A DNA stretch of 51,933 bases from Candidatus Poribacteria bacterium. GTDB taxonomy: Bacteria > Poribacteria > WGA-4E > WGA-3G. Below are positions 16,686 through 25,225 of this stretch, one piece after another. The stretch is from assembly GCA_021295735.1 (NCBI GenBank), contig JAGWBU010000027.1, positions 10,890-62,822 of the forward strand, read 5' to 3'. The first letter of the stretch is position 1, and each line of letters opens with the position of its first letter. The notes under the pieces were generated by a model. It saw only the letters and a list, made by a program, of their open reading frames with translations. It was not told where the DNA came from and ran no database searches. A program made the position numbers and the translations under genes.

Positions 16686-18761
16686 ATGAGACAATACAGA
16701 ACAGAAGAGATTCGGAATATCGGAATTATCGCTCACTCTGGGGCTGGCAAGACATCCCTAATTGAAGCAATGCTCTATAACGGCGGTGCCATTGAGCGAA
16801 TGGGGTCCGTGGATGACGGAAGCACGGTAGCTGACTATGCCTCTGACGAGATAGAACGCAAAACTTCACTCAATTGTTCAGTGTGTATTGCGGAATGGGC
16901 GGAACATAAACTCAACCTTATTGATACACCTGGTGCCGAGGATTTTTACGGCGACCTTCACGGTGTGCTGCGAGTCGTTGACGCAGTTATCGTAGTCGTA
17001 GATGCTACTACGGGAGTGGAGGGCGGAACAGAGAAAGTCTGGGAAGTAGCGAATAAATATGATCTGCCACGGATCCTCTTCATCAACAAGATGGATAAAG
17101 AAAACGCGAGTTTTGAAAACGCTCTCGCAAGTATTACAGATATTTTAGAGACACGAGCTATCCCAGTTCAAATCCCTATCGGCAAAGAAGACCAGTTTAC
17201 CGGTGTCGTTGATGTGATTCAGAATGCTGCGTTTCTTGAACCGAATGGAAACGCAGCTGTCGCGAAATCTGATGTTCCTGATGACTTAGCAGGTGCAGCA
17301 GAAGAATCCAGAGAAGCACTTGTTGAAGTCGCAGCTGAAAGCGATGACGAACTCATTGAAAAGTTTTTTGAAGGCGAACTCTCTGAAGAGGAGATTCAGA
17401 ATGGGTTACAAACTGGGATTCTTGAAAATCAGTTTGTGCCAGTATTGTGCGGATCGGCATTGAAAAACATCGGTGTGCAGCAGTTGATGGATATGCTTAT
17501 TAGTTGCTGTCCATCTCCAGTTCAGGCTGGCCCAGTGCAGGATGCTGAAGATGAATCTAAAACGCGTGAACCTTCAACAGAAGCACCACTATCTGCGGTT
17601 GTATTCAAGACTATCGCAGATCCATTTTCAGGACAACTTAGCCTTTTCCGTGTCTACTCTGGAACATTGGCAGGTGATTTACAGGTGAGCAATTCGACAC
17701 GAGGACAGGCGGAACGGCTTGGAAAACCTACCTTCATGAATGGTAAGCAAGCCATCAATACATCTCAGGTAACGGCTGGCGATATCGGCGCGCTGACTAA
17801 ACTCAGCGCTACGCGAACAGGAGATACGTTGTGCGATAGAGACGCACCTATTAAACTTCCGGACATTGAGTTTCCGAATACGGTTATCTCTTATGCTATT
17901 AGCCCGGCGCGCGAGGGTGATGATGAAAAACTTATCACCGCACTGACACGGATAGGTGAGGAAGACCCATCTTTCCAAATTGAACGGAATGACGTTACAA
18001 AGCAACTATTAGTTTCCGGTTTAGGTGAACTTCACATTAATGTCAATCGTCAGCGAATTGTCGAAAAATTTGGTGTTGAAACACAGGTTGTCCCTCCAAA
18101 AGTGCCTTATCGCGAAACAGTTCGCAGACGTGTGGCTGGTGTCCAAGAAAGACACAAAAAACAGTCGGGTGGTAAGGGACAATTTGGAGATGTCACGATC
18201 AACCTGGCACCGTTAGAACGCGGTGAAGGGTTTGAGTTTGTTGACAACATTAAAGGGGGAGTGATTCCGAGCAACTACATTCCCGCTGTAGAAAAAGGCA
18301 TCCGTCAAAGAATGGATCGTGGGGTGTTGGCAGGCTACCCATTAGTGGATATCCAGATTGATCTAAATGATGGTAAATATCATCCTGTTGATTCTTCAGA
18401 TATGGCATTCCAAATCGCGGGATCCATGGCTTTTGCTACTGCCGTACAACAAGCGGATCCATGCTTGCTGGAACCGATTATGAACGTCTCAATATCGGTG
18501 CCAGATCAGTTTATGGGAAATATCATCGGTGACCTCAACGGACGACGTGGTCAGGTGATGGGTGTTGAACAAGTAGGGAAACGCCAAGAAATTAGCGCCT
18601 TAGTGCCGCTTTCGGAGATGCTCCGCTATTCCATTGATCTAAGATCCATGACAAGTGCAAGGGGCAAATTTACAATGGAATTTGAACGTTACGAGATTGT
18701 TCCGGATGACGTTGCGCATAAGGTAATCGCTGCATCAAAAACGGAAGAGGAAGAGGCGTAA
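16686..18761 (+). CDS. fusA: Elongation factor G paralogue (EF-G-like, type 2)
   Basis: This is a 691-residue translational GTPase. The G domain has P-loop HSGAGKTS (17-24), switch II DTPG (80-83) and NKMD (134-137). Domains II-V follow in order, ending with the usual C-terminal EF-G domain. The P-loop reads HSGAGKT rather than the AHIDAGKT of canonical EF-G. An acidic insertion with alternating Asp/Glu lies at about 200-240. Both features match the EF-G2 group found beside a canonical EF-G in many phyla. Canonical EF-G drives ribosomal translocation; the role of EF-G2 varies and is often non-essential. There are no str-operon neighbours (rpsL, rpsG, tuf), consistent with a paralogue. Confidence 0.93.
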   Translation: MRQYRTEEIRNIGIIAHSGAGKTSLIEAMLYNGGAIERMGSVDDGSTVADYASDEIERKTSLNCSVCIAEWAEHKLNLIDTPGAEDFYGDLHGVLRVVDAVIVVVDATTGVEGGTEKVWEVANKYDLPRILFINKMDKENASFENALASITDILETRAIPVQIPIGKEDQFTGVVDVIQNAAFLEPNGNAAVAKSDVPDDLAGAAEESREALVEVAAESDDELIEKFFEGELSEEEIQNGLQTGILENQFVPVLCGSALKNIGVQQLMDMLISCCPSPVQAGPVQDAEDESKTREPSTEAPLSAVVFKTIADPFSGQLSLFRVYSGTLAGDLQVSNSTRGQAERLGKPTFMNGKQAINTSQVTAGDIGALTKLSATRTGDTLCDRDAPIKLPDIEFPNTVISYAISPAREGDDEKLITALTRIGEEDPSFQIERNDVTKQLLVSGLGELHINVNRQRIVEKFGVETQVVPPKVPYRETVRRRVAGVQERHKKQSGGKGQFGDVTINLAPLERGEGFEFVDNIKGGVIPSNYIPAVEKGIRQRMDRGVLAGYPLVDIQIDLNDGKYHPVDSSDMAFQIAGSMAFATAVQQADPCLLEPIMNVSISVPDQFMGNIIGDLNGRRGQVMGVEQVGKRQEISALVPLSEMLRYSIDLRSMTSARGKFTMEFERYEIVPDDVAHKVIAASKTEEEEA

Positions 18762-18806
18762 ACCGCTGTTCAGTTCTCTTTCTGTAGACACACGTTTTAT
18801 TTTTAG

Positions 18807-18835
18807 TAGGCGTACTCTTGTATAGGGTGCGCCTA
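18807..18835 (+). terminator. Hairpin downstream of the EF-G gene
   Basis: TAGGCGTAC (18807-18815) pairs with GTGCGCCTA (18827-18835), a 9-bp stem with one G-U pair, 46 bp after the stop codon. The tail (TTGTTGTAAT) is only moderately T-rich, so efficiency is uncertain. Confidence 0.45.
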
Positions 18836-18909
18836 TTGTTGTAATAAAATCCGTGATTATATTACGCTGTGGTAGGACGGTAGAGAAAGCACTCTATAGG
18901 GTCAATTTA

Positions 18910-19082
18910 GGATATATTTCTTGTGGGAGGGAGACCTTGTCCGCCCGATTTTTGGGATATATTTCTTGTGGGAGGGTTTTCTAAGCCAGATTTTTGGGAT
19001 ATATTTCTTGTGGGAGGGAGACCTTGTCCGCCCGATTTTTGGGATATATTTCTTATGGGAGGGCTTTCTAAGCCCGATTTTT
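18910..19082. repeat. Alternating tandem repeat, A-B-A-B (45/42 bp units)
   Basis: Four head-to-tail units begin with (G)GGATATATTTCTTGTGGGA and end with GATTTTT: 18910-18953, 18954-18995, 18996-19040, 19041-19082. Units 1 and 3 carry GGAGACCTTGTCCGCCC; units 2 and 4 carry GG(T/C)TTTCTAAGCC. The real period is therefore an 87-bp A+B dimer repeated twice. ORFs across it are repeat artefacts. It lies in the gap 18762-19230. Confidence 0.85.
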
Positions 19083-19113
19083 ACATCTTGAGTTCCGTGA
19101 ATCAACACCAAAC

Positions 19114-19162
19114 GCGCTTTTGGCATTTGGCGGGTATGAATCATGGCGAATGCCAAAAGCGC
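19114..19162. repeat. GCCAAAxGC-type palindrome
   Basis: GCGCTTTTGGCATT (19114-19127) pairs perfectly with AATGCCAAAAGCGC (19149-19162). This is one of at least seven copies in the window of a palindrome family built on 'AACGCCAAATGCG / CGCATTTGGCGTT' (others near 24274, 27652, 41224, 43359, 47594 and inside 3379-3700). Confidence 0.65.
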
Positions 19163-19230
19163 ATTCCCGTGGGTATTCGGTGGGTCGCTCCTACAGAATG
19201 TCCGAGGCGCCAAAGGAATTGCAGGGTTAA

Positions 19231-20178
19231 TTATAGGCGTATTGAGTGCCAATCTGCGCTACGGACAATCATCTCTTGATATATATCTGCGCGATGGACA
19301 TCTGGATGACGGATATTGTACTGTCTGAATCGCCAAAACGCGATCGCCAATGCTGCATAGTGAACAAAACCATCGAGACTGTCCCATTCCTCACTTGTCA
19401 AAGGACGCAATGCATTGTAAGCCTCCAAGAAACTTTGGACAGATGCCACATCCAACTGATGTTGTGCTGTATAACAACACCCAATAATTGTCATTCCTAC
19501 ATCAATTAGCAAAGTATCGTGACACCCTTCCTCAAAGTCAAGGATTGCTACCATCTGGTCGCCGTCAAAAAGGGTATTGTCTAAAAATAGATCGCCATGC
19601 AGAAGTCCTGTGCGGAGAGGTTTTTCTAATTCCGGTCTTATCCATTCAAGTTCTGATTTTAGCCATATTACAAACGGATGTGTGGCAAATTGTGTATTTT
19701 TGACCTCTTTTAGAAAAGGTGTTATTTGTGCCATCCCCATCGGGAAACGCGGAAGTTCTAATAGCGGAGAAATGCGATGTAACTCTGCTAATGCTTCGCC
19801 AATCTGCGTCAAAACGCGTTGCGAAGGCTGCGGTGTTTTTCCATTCAAAAATGGATAGAGCATCACGCGATAGTTCGAAGTTAGGTGAAGTGCATCACCG
19901 TTTTTCTGTAAAATCGGGTACACTGTCGGGTAGGCATGTCGGTGAAGATGTGTCAACAGCGCGATTTGTATCTGAAGTTCTTCGAGATTCTTCTCATCAC
20001 ATATTTTTAGCAGATACGTATTATCGGTAGTTGTTAACTTAAAGTTGCTATTTCCAAACCCACCCGGAATTCCCTCAAACTTCACAGGTGTACCGATTAC
20101 GTAATGTGATACTATGTCCGCGAGTTCTTCAGGTGAGAGGTTTGTATAGCGCGCCATGTGATGTAACGTGAGGATCAC
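19231..20178 (-). CDS. APH-family small-molecule kinase, homoserine kinase II-like
   Basis: This 315-residue kinase has the aminoglycoside phosphotransferase/choline kinase fold. Visible elements are a nucleotide-binding glycine loop (GIPGGFGNSNFK, about 38-49), LLKICDEK with the ATP-binding Lys, the catalytic loop LLHGDLFLDN and the metal-binding DFE motif in AILDFEEG. The opening 'Y.IG.P..FEGIPGGFGNSNF.L' resembles type II homoserine kinases, which phosphorylate homoserine for threonine synthesis. No thrA/thrC neighbours are present, so the substrate stays open. GTG 20178 forms a 4-bp GTGA overlap with the stop of the TPR lipoprotein, suggesting translational coupling; ATG 20157 is an alternative. 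Last gene of the tmk-led operon. Confidence 0.85.
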   Translation of the reverse strand: MILTLHHMARYTNLSPEELADIVSHYVIGTPVKFEGIPGGFGNSNFKLTTTDNTYLLKICDEKNLEELQIQIALLTHLHRHAYPTVYPILQKNGDALHLTSNYRVMLYPFLNGKTPQPSQRVLTQIGEALAELHRISPLLELPRFPMGMAQITPFLKEVKNTQFATHPFVIWLKSELEWIRPELEKPLRTGLLHGDLFLDNTLFDGDQMVAILDFEEGCHDTLLIDVGMTIIGCCYTAQHQLDVASVQSFLEAYNALRPLTSEEWDSLDGFVHYAALAIAFWRFRQYNIRHPDVHRADIYQEMIVRSADWHSIRL

Positions 20179-20711
20179 TGTTTCAGTTCAGGGTCTTGGA
20201 CTAATTCTTTATATTCAGGTAGATCACGTATTTTATCAAATGCAGGTTCCGTTTTTGCAGCAGAAAGTGTTGTTTTATCTATCCGAATTGCCTCGCGCAG
20301 AGATGCGATTGATTTTTCAATATCCGCAACTTGCGACCCATCTTCTAAAGATTCCTCTGATCGTAGTGAATACGCAACAGCAAGGTTATAGTATGCCTTT
20401 ACAAAATCTGTATCCAATTGTGTAGCGCGTTCCCACGCAAGGATAGCTTGTTCAAGGTCCCCCATATTGCCATGCACAGCACCGAGATTGAAATAAGGGA
20501 TTGCCCAGCCCGGTTCATTGTGGATTGCCAATTTAAACTCGGTGACTGCTTGTGCAAGATTTCCTTTCTTGGCATAATCAAGTCCCCAATTGTAGTGAGA
20601 TCGTGCTGCCTTATTCGGTTCAGGTGCATCTGTGCTTTGTGAATACGGAATGCTTTTAAGCCCACATCCGGTCAGCAATACTGTTAAGCAGAATATTAGG
20701 AGCGGTTTCAT
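20175..20711 (-). CDS. TPR lipoprotein
   Basis: This is a 178-residue lipoprotein. The signal peptide ends in the lipobox LTGC (Cys about residue 16). About 20 residues of Ser/Pro-rich linker lead to three TPR-like helix pairs (about 35-140, for example 'ARSHYNWGLDYAKKGNLAQA', 'AIPYFNLGAVHGNMGDLEQA', 'VKAYYNLAVAYSLR'). A final region resembles the 'LREAI..D...' end cap seen in other TPR proteins. GGAGAG lies 7 nt before the ATG. TPRs mediate protein contacts; the partner is unknown. It overlaps the downstream kinase gene by 4 bp. Confidence 0.85.
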   Translation of the reverse strand: MKPLLIFCLTVLLTGCGLKSIPYSQSTDAPEPNKAARSHYNWGLDYAKKGNLAQAVTEFKLAIHNEPGWAIPYFNLGAVHGNMGDLEQAILAWERATQLDTDFVKAYYNLAVAYSLRSEESLEDGSQVADIEKSIASLREAIRIDKTTLSAAKTEPAFDKIRDLPEYKELVQDPELKQ

Positions 20712-20805
20712 TTTTCTCTCTCCACGTGTTTTTATAACACTTTACCCGAATTTAGGTTGTCAGTCAACTGGTTTGTGGTGAACAGAATTTTGTTTCCACT
20801 TGTTT

Positions 20806-21357
20806 TTATTGTTGCAAATTCCTTTTTGCTTCGTCTATAGTAAGATTCCACAGCAGCACTGTGCCATCTTCACTACCACTCACAAGCATAGCACTGTCCG
20901 GACAAAAGAAAACACTCTGAACAGATGCTGTATGTCCAGCGAACGTTTCCAATTGCTTACCTGTAACAATATCCCAAAGACGAATTGTATTATCACCACT
21001 TCCACTTGCAAGTATCAGTCCATCAGGACTGAACGCAACGCTCGAAACAAAAGCGGTATGCCCTACGAGTATTTTTAGCTGTTGACCTATGGCAGCGTCC
21101 CAGAGACGAATCGTGTTGTCGCCTCCTCCACCGATACCTGCAAGTGCCGTACCATCGGGACTAAATGCAAAACTTGTGACAGCATCCGTATACTTCGTGA
21201 GCAGCGCGATCTCTTGATATGTCTCGGTATCGTATATCCAAATACCGATACTACTTGCAACTGCAAGGACATTGCTATTAGGAGAAAACTGGACCTGATA
21301 GATGATGCCTTTTCCGAAACGCGTTTTAGCACCTTCGGGTAAATGTCTTAAACTCAT
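20806..21357 (-). CDS. Small WD40 protein (four repeats)
   Basis: The start chosen is ATG 21357, which forms an ATGA overlap with the stop of the upstream TPR gene; a GTG at 21372 is less likely. The 183-residue protein has no signal peptide and four WD40 repeats, too few to close a propeller alone, so it may oligomerise or be a shortened paralogue. The N-terminal LPEGAKTRFGKG lead-in and first blade (ILAVASSIGIWIYD type) match the start of the 14-repeat protein at 13724. It is likely cytoplasmic and co-translated with the TPR protein. Confidence 0.85.
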   Translation of the reverse strand: MSLRHLPEGAKTRFGKGIIYQVQFSPNSNVLAVASSIGIWIYDTETYQEIALLTKYTDAVTSFAFSPDGTALAGIGGGGDNTIRLWDAAIGQQLKILVGHTAFVSSVAFSPDGLILASGSGDNTIRLWDIVTGKQLETFAGHTASVQSVFFCPDSAMLVSGSEDGTVLLWNLTIDEAKRNLQQ

Positions 21358-22304
21358 TCTCTGCGCCACCAACTCTTTTTATTTTGATAAGACGCGAGGA
21401 GTTTTGAAATCGCTTTATCTTTTTTGTCCAGACGTAACACAGCCTCACAGGCCGCTATGACTTTTTGTTTGTCGGAATCAGCACCGGTTTCTTGGTAAGT
21501 GTGGTGATAACTTTCCGCAACAGCAGCGTAGTATGCTACCTGATCAACCTCTTTAGGTATATCAGAAGGGAGTTCGGTGATGACAGCGATTGCCTCATCC
21601 CACGCCTCAAGAGATGCATAACAGATAACCTTCTGATATAACGGAGCAAGTTGCGAACAGTCAAGCCAATATGCTTGATCATAGCAGTTTATAGCATCCG
21701 AATACGCGGAATTATCAACGTGCAGTTGGGCAAGCGCAGTATAAAAAGCGTCTAATCCACTATCAGCGATGGTGTAAAGTTCAACACCGGTGTTGACAAG
21801 CCACTCTCTTTCTATGAGAAATTCAATGGCAGAGTTACGTTCCTCGTCTGTAATGCTAATGTCAGTAAGGAGATGTTTTGCGACGGCAGCGTTTGGGAAA
21901 ATCTTCGTCCGGCTTTTCATCAGCGGATACGCCTGCACTGGTTTATCCATTGCTATCAGTTTGATACCCGTCGCGATGCGAAAGAGTGAAACGATTTGAT
22001 CGCTGTTTTGACGTGACATCTGGTCGGCAATCTGCTCTCTATTTTCAGAGAAATGTTGGTTGAGCGTATCAATCGCATCTTGTATGTCAGTATTTTCTGG
22101 ATCGAGTTGATGTGCTTGCGATAAAAACCGCTGTGCGGCAAAAAGTTCGCCCCATTCTTGATAAATGTGTCCAATGCAAAAGTTCGCATAGGCAAGCGTC
22201 TCCGAGCCGCTTTGGCTGCGGAGAACATCATCGTAGGCTTGGATAGCTTCGGCTATACTCCCGTCAGATTCTAATGTTTTGGCGTGTTCAATCAGGTTTG
22301 ACAT
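21354..22304 (-). CDS. TPR-repeat protein
   Basis: This 316-residue cytoplasmic protein is made of helical TPR-like repeats. The clearest are near the N-terminus ('SIAEAIQAYDDVLRSQSGSE', 'FCIGHIYQEWGELFAAQRFL') and at about 205-245 ('SAYSDAINCYDQAYWLDCSQ'). It has no signal peptide or catalytic motif. It sits 91 bp downstream of holB and overlaps the small WD40 gene by 4 bp, so the TPR and WD40 proteins are probably made together and may interact. Function unknown. Confidence 0.8.
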   Translation of the reverse strand: MSNLIEHAKTLESDGSIAEAIQAYDDVLRSQSGSETLAYANFCIGHIYQEWGELFAAQRFLSQAHQLDPENTDIQDAIDTLNQHFSENREQIADQMSRQNSDQIVSLFRIATGIKLIAMDKPVQAYPLMKSRTKIFPNAAVAKHLLTDISITDEERNSAIEFLIEREWLVNTGVELYTIADSGLDAFYTALAQLHVDNSAYSDAINCYDQAYWLDCSQLAPLYQKVICYASLEAWDEAIAVITELPSDIPKEVDQVAYYAAVAESYHHTYQETGADSDKQKVIAACEAVLRLDKKDKAISKLLASYQNKKSWWRRE

Positions 22305-22395
22305 AGAGTTTTACTTTATAGATTTAATCTTGTGAATGTCTGTTCTTGTACCATTTTTAATTGACAAATTGCCATAACATATCGTTCAACCAAAT

Positions 22396-23367
22396 TTATT
22401 TGCCTTGTAATAACTTGAGACACATAACCTCAAGCGCAAAGATTTTGGTAACGTTTGTTCTTTTGAGTAGTTCCTTCGTTTCAAAAACGGTTTTGATAGC
22501 TTGTTGAAGTCGTATGCGAGAGTAGCGTGGTACAAGTGTTTGGAGTTTGTCTACTGCGCTGGTGTGTGTCATCAATTCTACAGGTGCACCTTGTTGTAGA
22601 AAAAGGAGATCACGATACCACGTTATCAATTCGTCTAAGCTATCCAGATTTTTTTCAAATTGCTCCGCCAACCTGAAGGCAGCTAACGGGTCAGTTTCCT
22701 CAAGGATTTCTGGCACCTCTTCGCTTTCGGTAATTCCTTTTTCGATAAGCGTGATAGCTTTTCCCACAACACCGCGTGACAATATGGCAGCAGCAGCGGC
22801 TGCCTCTTTATCAATAGAAAAGTGATCTATTAATGCTACTGTTAATTCTTCAATAGGCATCGGGTAAAATGGGAAAATCTGACAGCGTGATTGGATTGTT
22901 AACAAAATGGATTCAATGTTTTCCGTCAATAAGATTAAAGTAGATGCAGCGGGTGGTTCTTCAAGTGTTTTGAGTAGTGCATTTGCTGCAGGATTGTTCG
23001 GATTGTTCATCCTTTCGGTGTTTGCTAAAATGTAGATTTTCCGTGGTCCTTCAAGTGGTCTATAGACAATTTGCTGTTGAAGTTCACGAATTTGGTCAAT
23101 CTTAATTTGCGCGCCATCAGGTCGGATAATTCGTAGGTCTGGATGGTTACCGTTTTTTATTGTACGACACGCGCGGCATTCCCCACAAGGTGAAAACTCT
23201 TCCGTCCTGTGATCACACAGAATTAGATTCGCAAAGTAAAGAGCGACAGTCTCTTTGCCAATCCCTTGCACGCCTGAAAAAAGGTATGCCCCAGCAACGC
23301 GTTCTGAAGCAACTGCGTTTTGAAGTTGGGTTACGATGTTTTGATGACCGAGTATAGCGTTTTTCAT
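22396..23367 (-). CDS. holB: DNA polymerase III delta-prime subunit
   Basis: This is a 323-residue AAA+ clamp-loader subunit. It has the 'NAILGHQNIVTQLQ' entry, a P-loop region FSGVQGIGKETVA (about 31-43), the zinc-binding cysteines in 'LCDHRTEEFSPCGECRAC', the sensor 1 region 'NALLKTLEEPPAASTLIL' and an arginine-finger SRC motif (IQSRCQ). Length and motifs fit delta-prime (HolB) rather than the longer DnaX. The C-terminal third is a helical collar domain. Located 29 bp after tmk, the classic tmk-holB pairing. Confidence 0.92.
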   Translation of the reverse strand: MKNAILGHQNIVTQLQNAVASERVAGAYLFSGVQGIGKETVALYFANLILCDHRTEEFSPCGECRACRTIKNGNHPDLRIIRPDGAQIKIDQIRELQQQIVYRPLEGPRKIYILANTERMNNPNNPAANALLKTLEEPPAASTLILLTENIESILLTIQSRCQIFPFYPMPIEELTVALIDHFSIDKEAAAAAAILSRGVVGKAITLIEKGITESEEVPEILEETDPLAAFRLAEQFEKNLDSLDELITWYRDLLFLQQGAPVELMTHTSAVDKLQTLVPRYSRIRLQQAIKTVFETKELLKRTNVTKIFALEVMCLKLLQGK

Positions 23368-23396
23368 TTTCTAATGTGTTGTGGTCTTCAAGACGT

Positions 23397-24017
23397 TTAT
23401 GATAATTGAATTCTTTTTTTGCATTCCGTTACGATAAGGTTGTGGATAGTGTCTGTATCAAGTTGTGCATCGATTAATTTAACACGCTGCGGTTCAGCTT
23501 CTGCGACTGCTAAATACCCTTCTCTCACTTTTTCGTGCGAAGCAAGCGTTTCATGTTCAAGACGAGTGAGGGGTTCATCTGAATCACGTTTGCGTTGGAG
23601 TCCGATATCTGGGGGTAGGTCAAGAAGAAAAGTAACGTGAGGTGTTAATCCTCCTGTTGCAATGCGGTTAACTTGTTCTATCAGTTTTAGATCAATGCCC
23701 TTGCGATAGCCTTGGTAAGCGATAGTAGCATCGCTAAATCGATCGCAGATAACGATCTGTCCAGCATTTAATGCAGGTAGAATACGTTCGGTGACGTGTT
23801 GCGCCCGTGCGGCAGCAATCAACATCAATTCAGTTGTTGCTGACATATTAGAAGCGGTTAAGAAAATGTCTCGAATCTGTTCTGAAACTGGTGTGCCACC
23901 CGGTTCACGCGTAATAAGAACAGTGCCACCGAGCGCATCTGCTAATCGTTGGACCTGTGTTGTTTTGCCTGCACCTTCTACGCCTTCAAGTGTAATAAAA
24001 AAGCCTTTATGTTTCAT
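23397..24017 (-). CDS. tmk: Thymidylate kinase
   Basis: This enzyme of 206 residues phosphorylates dTMP to dTDP in dTTP synthesis. The ATG at 24017 is preferred over an upstream TTG (24053), although neither has a clear Shine-Dalgarno. Motifs: P-loop FITLEGVEGAGKTTQ (about 5-19), the LITREPGGTPVSEQIR loop, CDRF.DATIAYQGYRKG (the DRF/Y signature) and the lid region with 'RLEHE'. First gene of the minus-strand operon tmk-holB-TPR-WD40-TPR lipoprotein-kinase. Confidence 0.95.
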   Translation of the reverse strand: MKHKGFFITLEGVEGAGKTTQVQRLADALGGTVLITREPGGTPVSEQIRDIFLTASNMSATTELMLIAAARAQHVTERILPALNAGQIVICDRFSDATIAYQGYRKGIDLKLIEQVNRIATGGLTPHVTFLLDLPPDIGLQRKRDSDEPLTRLEHETLASHEKVREGYLAVAEAEPQRVKLIDAQLDTDTIHNLIVTECKKRIQLS

Positions 24018-24144
24018 TATTTTAATAATATCACGTTGTGGACGCAGTATCAAGTGGAATTACATGGATTTCAGGGTTATTTAGTTTTCGGGTTTTCTGC
24101 TATATTTTTTCACATTTCTATATAAACTAATACGTATGCAAAGT

Positions 24145-24216
24145 AGTAGGCACACTCCGTGGGTTTCCGTCCACCCAAAATGTAAAGCGGACGGAAACCC
24201 ACGGCGCGTGCCTGCT
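24145..24216. repeat. Inverted-repeat element with CGGAAACCCACGG arms
   Basis: Two 28-nt arms (24145-24172 and 24189-24216) are complementary with four or so mismatches, core GTGGGTTTCCGTCC / GGACGGAAACCCAC. The right arm plus 'CTACCTTTAA' matches 3629-3665. It is one of several repeats filling the 647-bp gene-free gap 24018-24664; a GCCAAATGC-type palindrome follows at about 24271-24325. Confidence 0.65.
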
Positions 24217-24338
24217 ACCTTTAAATCAACTTAAAGATTTTCGTGATAATGGAATGTTCTCTTTAGTCCCGTGAATCAACGCCAAATACGCCAAATGCCA
24301 TACGCGCATTTGGCGTTTGGTATTTGGTGGAGCTTGAT

Positions 24339-24458
24339 GTTTATAGTAACCAAGCAATTCAATCTCCTCGCGCCGTAGGTGCGATATGTTTATTCCGTTT
24401 TTGTTTACATATCGCATCTACGGCGCGAAAGAGACTTATCATACTTCTTTCTATAAAC
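24339..24458. mobile_element. 120-bp MITE-like element with strong internal hairpin
   Basis: Ends are GTTTATAG (24339-24346) and CTATAAAC (24451-24458). The interior carries 20-nt arms, CGCGCCGTAGGTGCGATATG (24369-24388) and CATATCGCATCTACGGCGCG (24408-24427), complementary with one mismatch around a 19-nt loop. Non-coding. ATATGTTTAT is shared with the repeat near 16340. Confidence 0.65.
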
Positions 24459-24601
24459 GAACTCATAGCGAGTACGAGCTATGAGTTCATTATTAACACG
24501 CATCAACTGATAATTTTTAAAACTAAATAGCCCTACATGGATTCTATCCATTCAATTCTTTAGCAGTCCCATGATTTTTATGTCAATGTGGAAGGGTTTT
24601 G

Positions 24602-24640
24602 ATAAAAGAAAAGGCAGATACCCAAAACGGATACCTGCCT
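24602..24640 (-). terminator. Intrinsic terminator of cassette 1
   Basis: On the minus strand, AGGCAGGTATCC (24640-24629) pairs with GGGTATCTGCCT (24623-24612), followed by TTTTCTTTTATC. It lies 25 bp after the stop of the C gene. The stem is almost identical to the terminator at 39723-39757 behind cassette 2. Confidence 0.85.
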
Positions 24641-24664
24641 GTGAGATTGAAAACGAAATCTGGA

Positions 24665-25225
24665 CTATTGTGCCCAGTGATAATTACGTGTTCCCCAATC
24701 ACTTGTGCAAGTGCCATTACTGCAGCGCGTGAAAGTCACACCGCATCCGGGACGCCGACACATAAGAATTGTCGTGTGATTGTCTGTAGCACCTTCAACA
24801 CACGTCCAGTAGGTATGCCCATAAGCACAGATTTGTCTATGGTCTAATCTGTGACTCACCGTCTCGCCACATGCCGCACGCGCACAGATCGCACCGGGTG
24901 GCGGATCCGGTTCAGACGGAGGGGACGGTGCTGGCGTAGGTGTCGGTGTCGGTGTGTTGTAATCACTACCACTGCCACTACTATGCGTGGGGGACGGGAA
25001 GTTATGGGAATGCGTGGACTCCTGACACAGATAATATCCCTGGCAATAAACAGTCCCGCCATCTTGTGTAATGCTTGCGGGGCAAGAAACATATTCATGT
25101 GAAGACGCGTACATTCTCACGTCGCTTTTGCTATCCTCGTGGATGCCACACGCATGAACAGCAGCGTGCATATAATCAAGTGGACATATAGTTAGTTGTT
25201 TGACAACTATAGTATTCTCTGCCAC
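24665..25225 (-). pseudogene. Cassette 1 gene C, C-terminal part (frameshifted)
   Basis: This reading frame encodes the Cys-rich C-terminal half of the exported C protein. It has no credible start: the first start-type codon is a GTG at 25225 inside the preceding frame, without a ribosome binding site. The sequence continues logically from the upstream frame (…YYSCQTT|ICPLDYMHAAVHACGIHED…), so the two frames were probably one gene. Visible parts are a first Cys/His module, a low-complexity TP-rich linker (TPTPTPTPAPSPPSEPDPPP), and a final module with CRRPGCGVTFTRC and GTC. The final module aligns by eye with the end of the cassette 2 C protein (CTRPNCGQTYTGC). Function unknown; paired cysteines suggest a disulfide- or metal-stabilised extracellular domain. 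Confidence 0.7.

Noticed and set aside
18910-19082. CRISPR array
   Set aside because: Units are adjacent and alternate between two forms with no unique spacers, and there are no cas genes.
18902-19279. ORFs of 116-118 codons on both strands with repeated Lys/Pro or FWDIFLVGG motifs
   Set aside because: They are readings of the 45/42-bp tandem repeat, with no ribosome binding site and identical periodicity to the DNA repeat.
24851-25102. Arg/Cys-rich 83-codon ORF antisense to gene C
   Set aside because: It is the complement of the TP-rich linker and Cys module; composition mirrors the opposite strand and no start site is visible.
25176-25225. Programmed ribosomal frameshift in gene C
   Set aside because: No X-XXY-YYZ heptamer, no obvious +1 shift codon context; an ACTA duplication or single-base indel explains it more simply.
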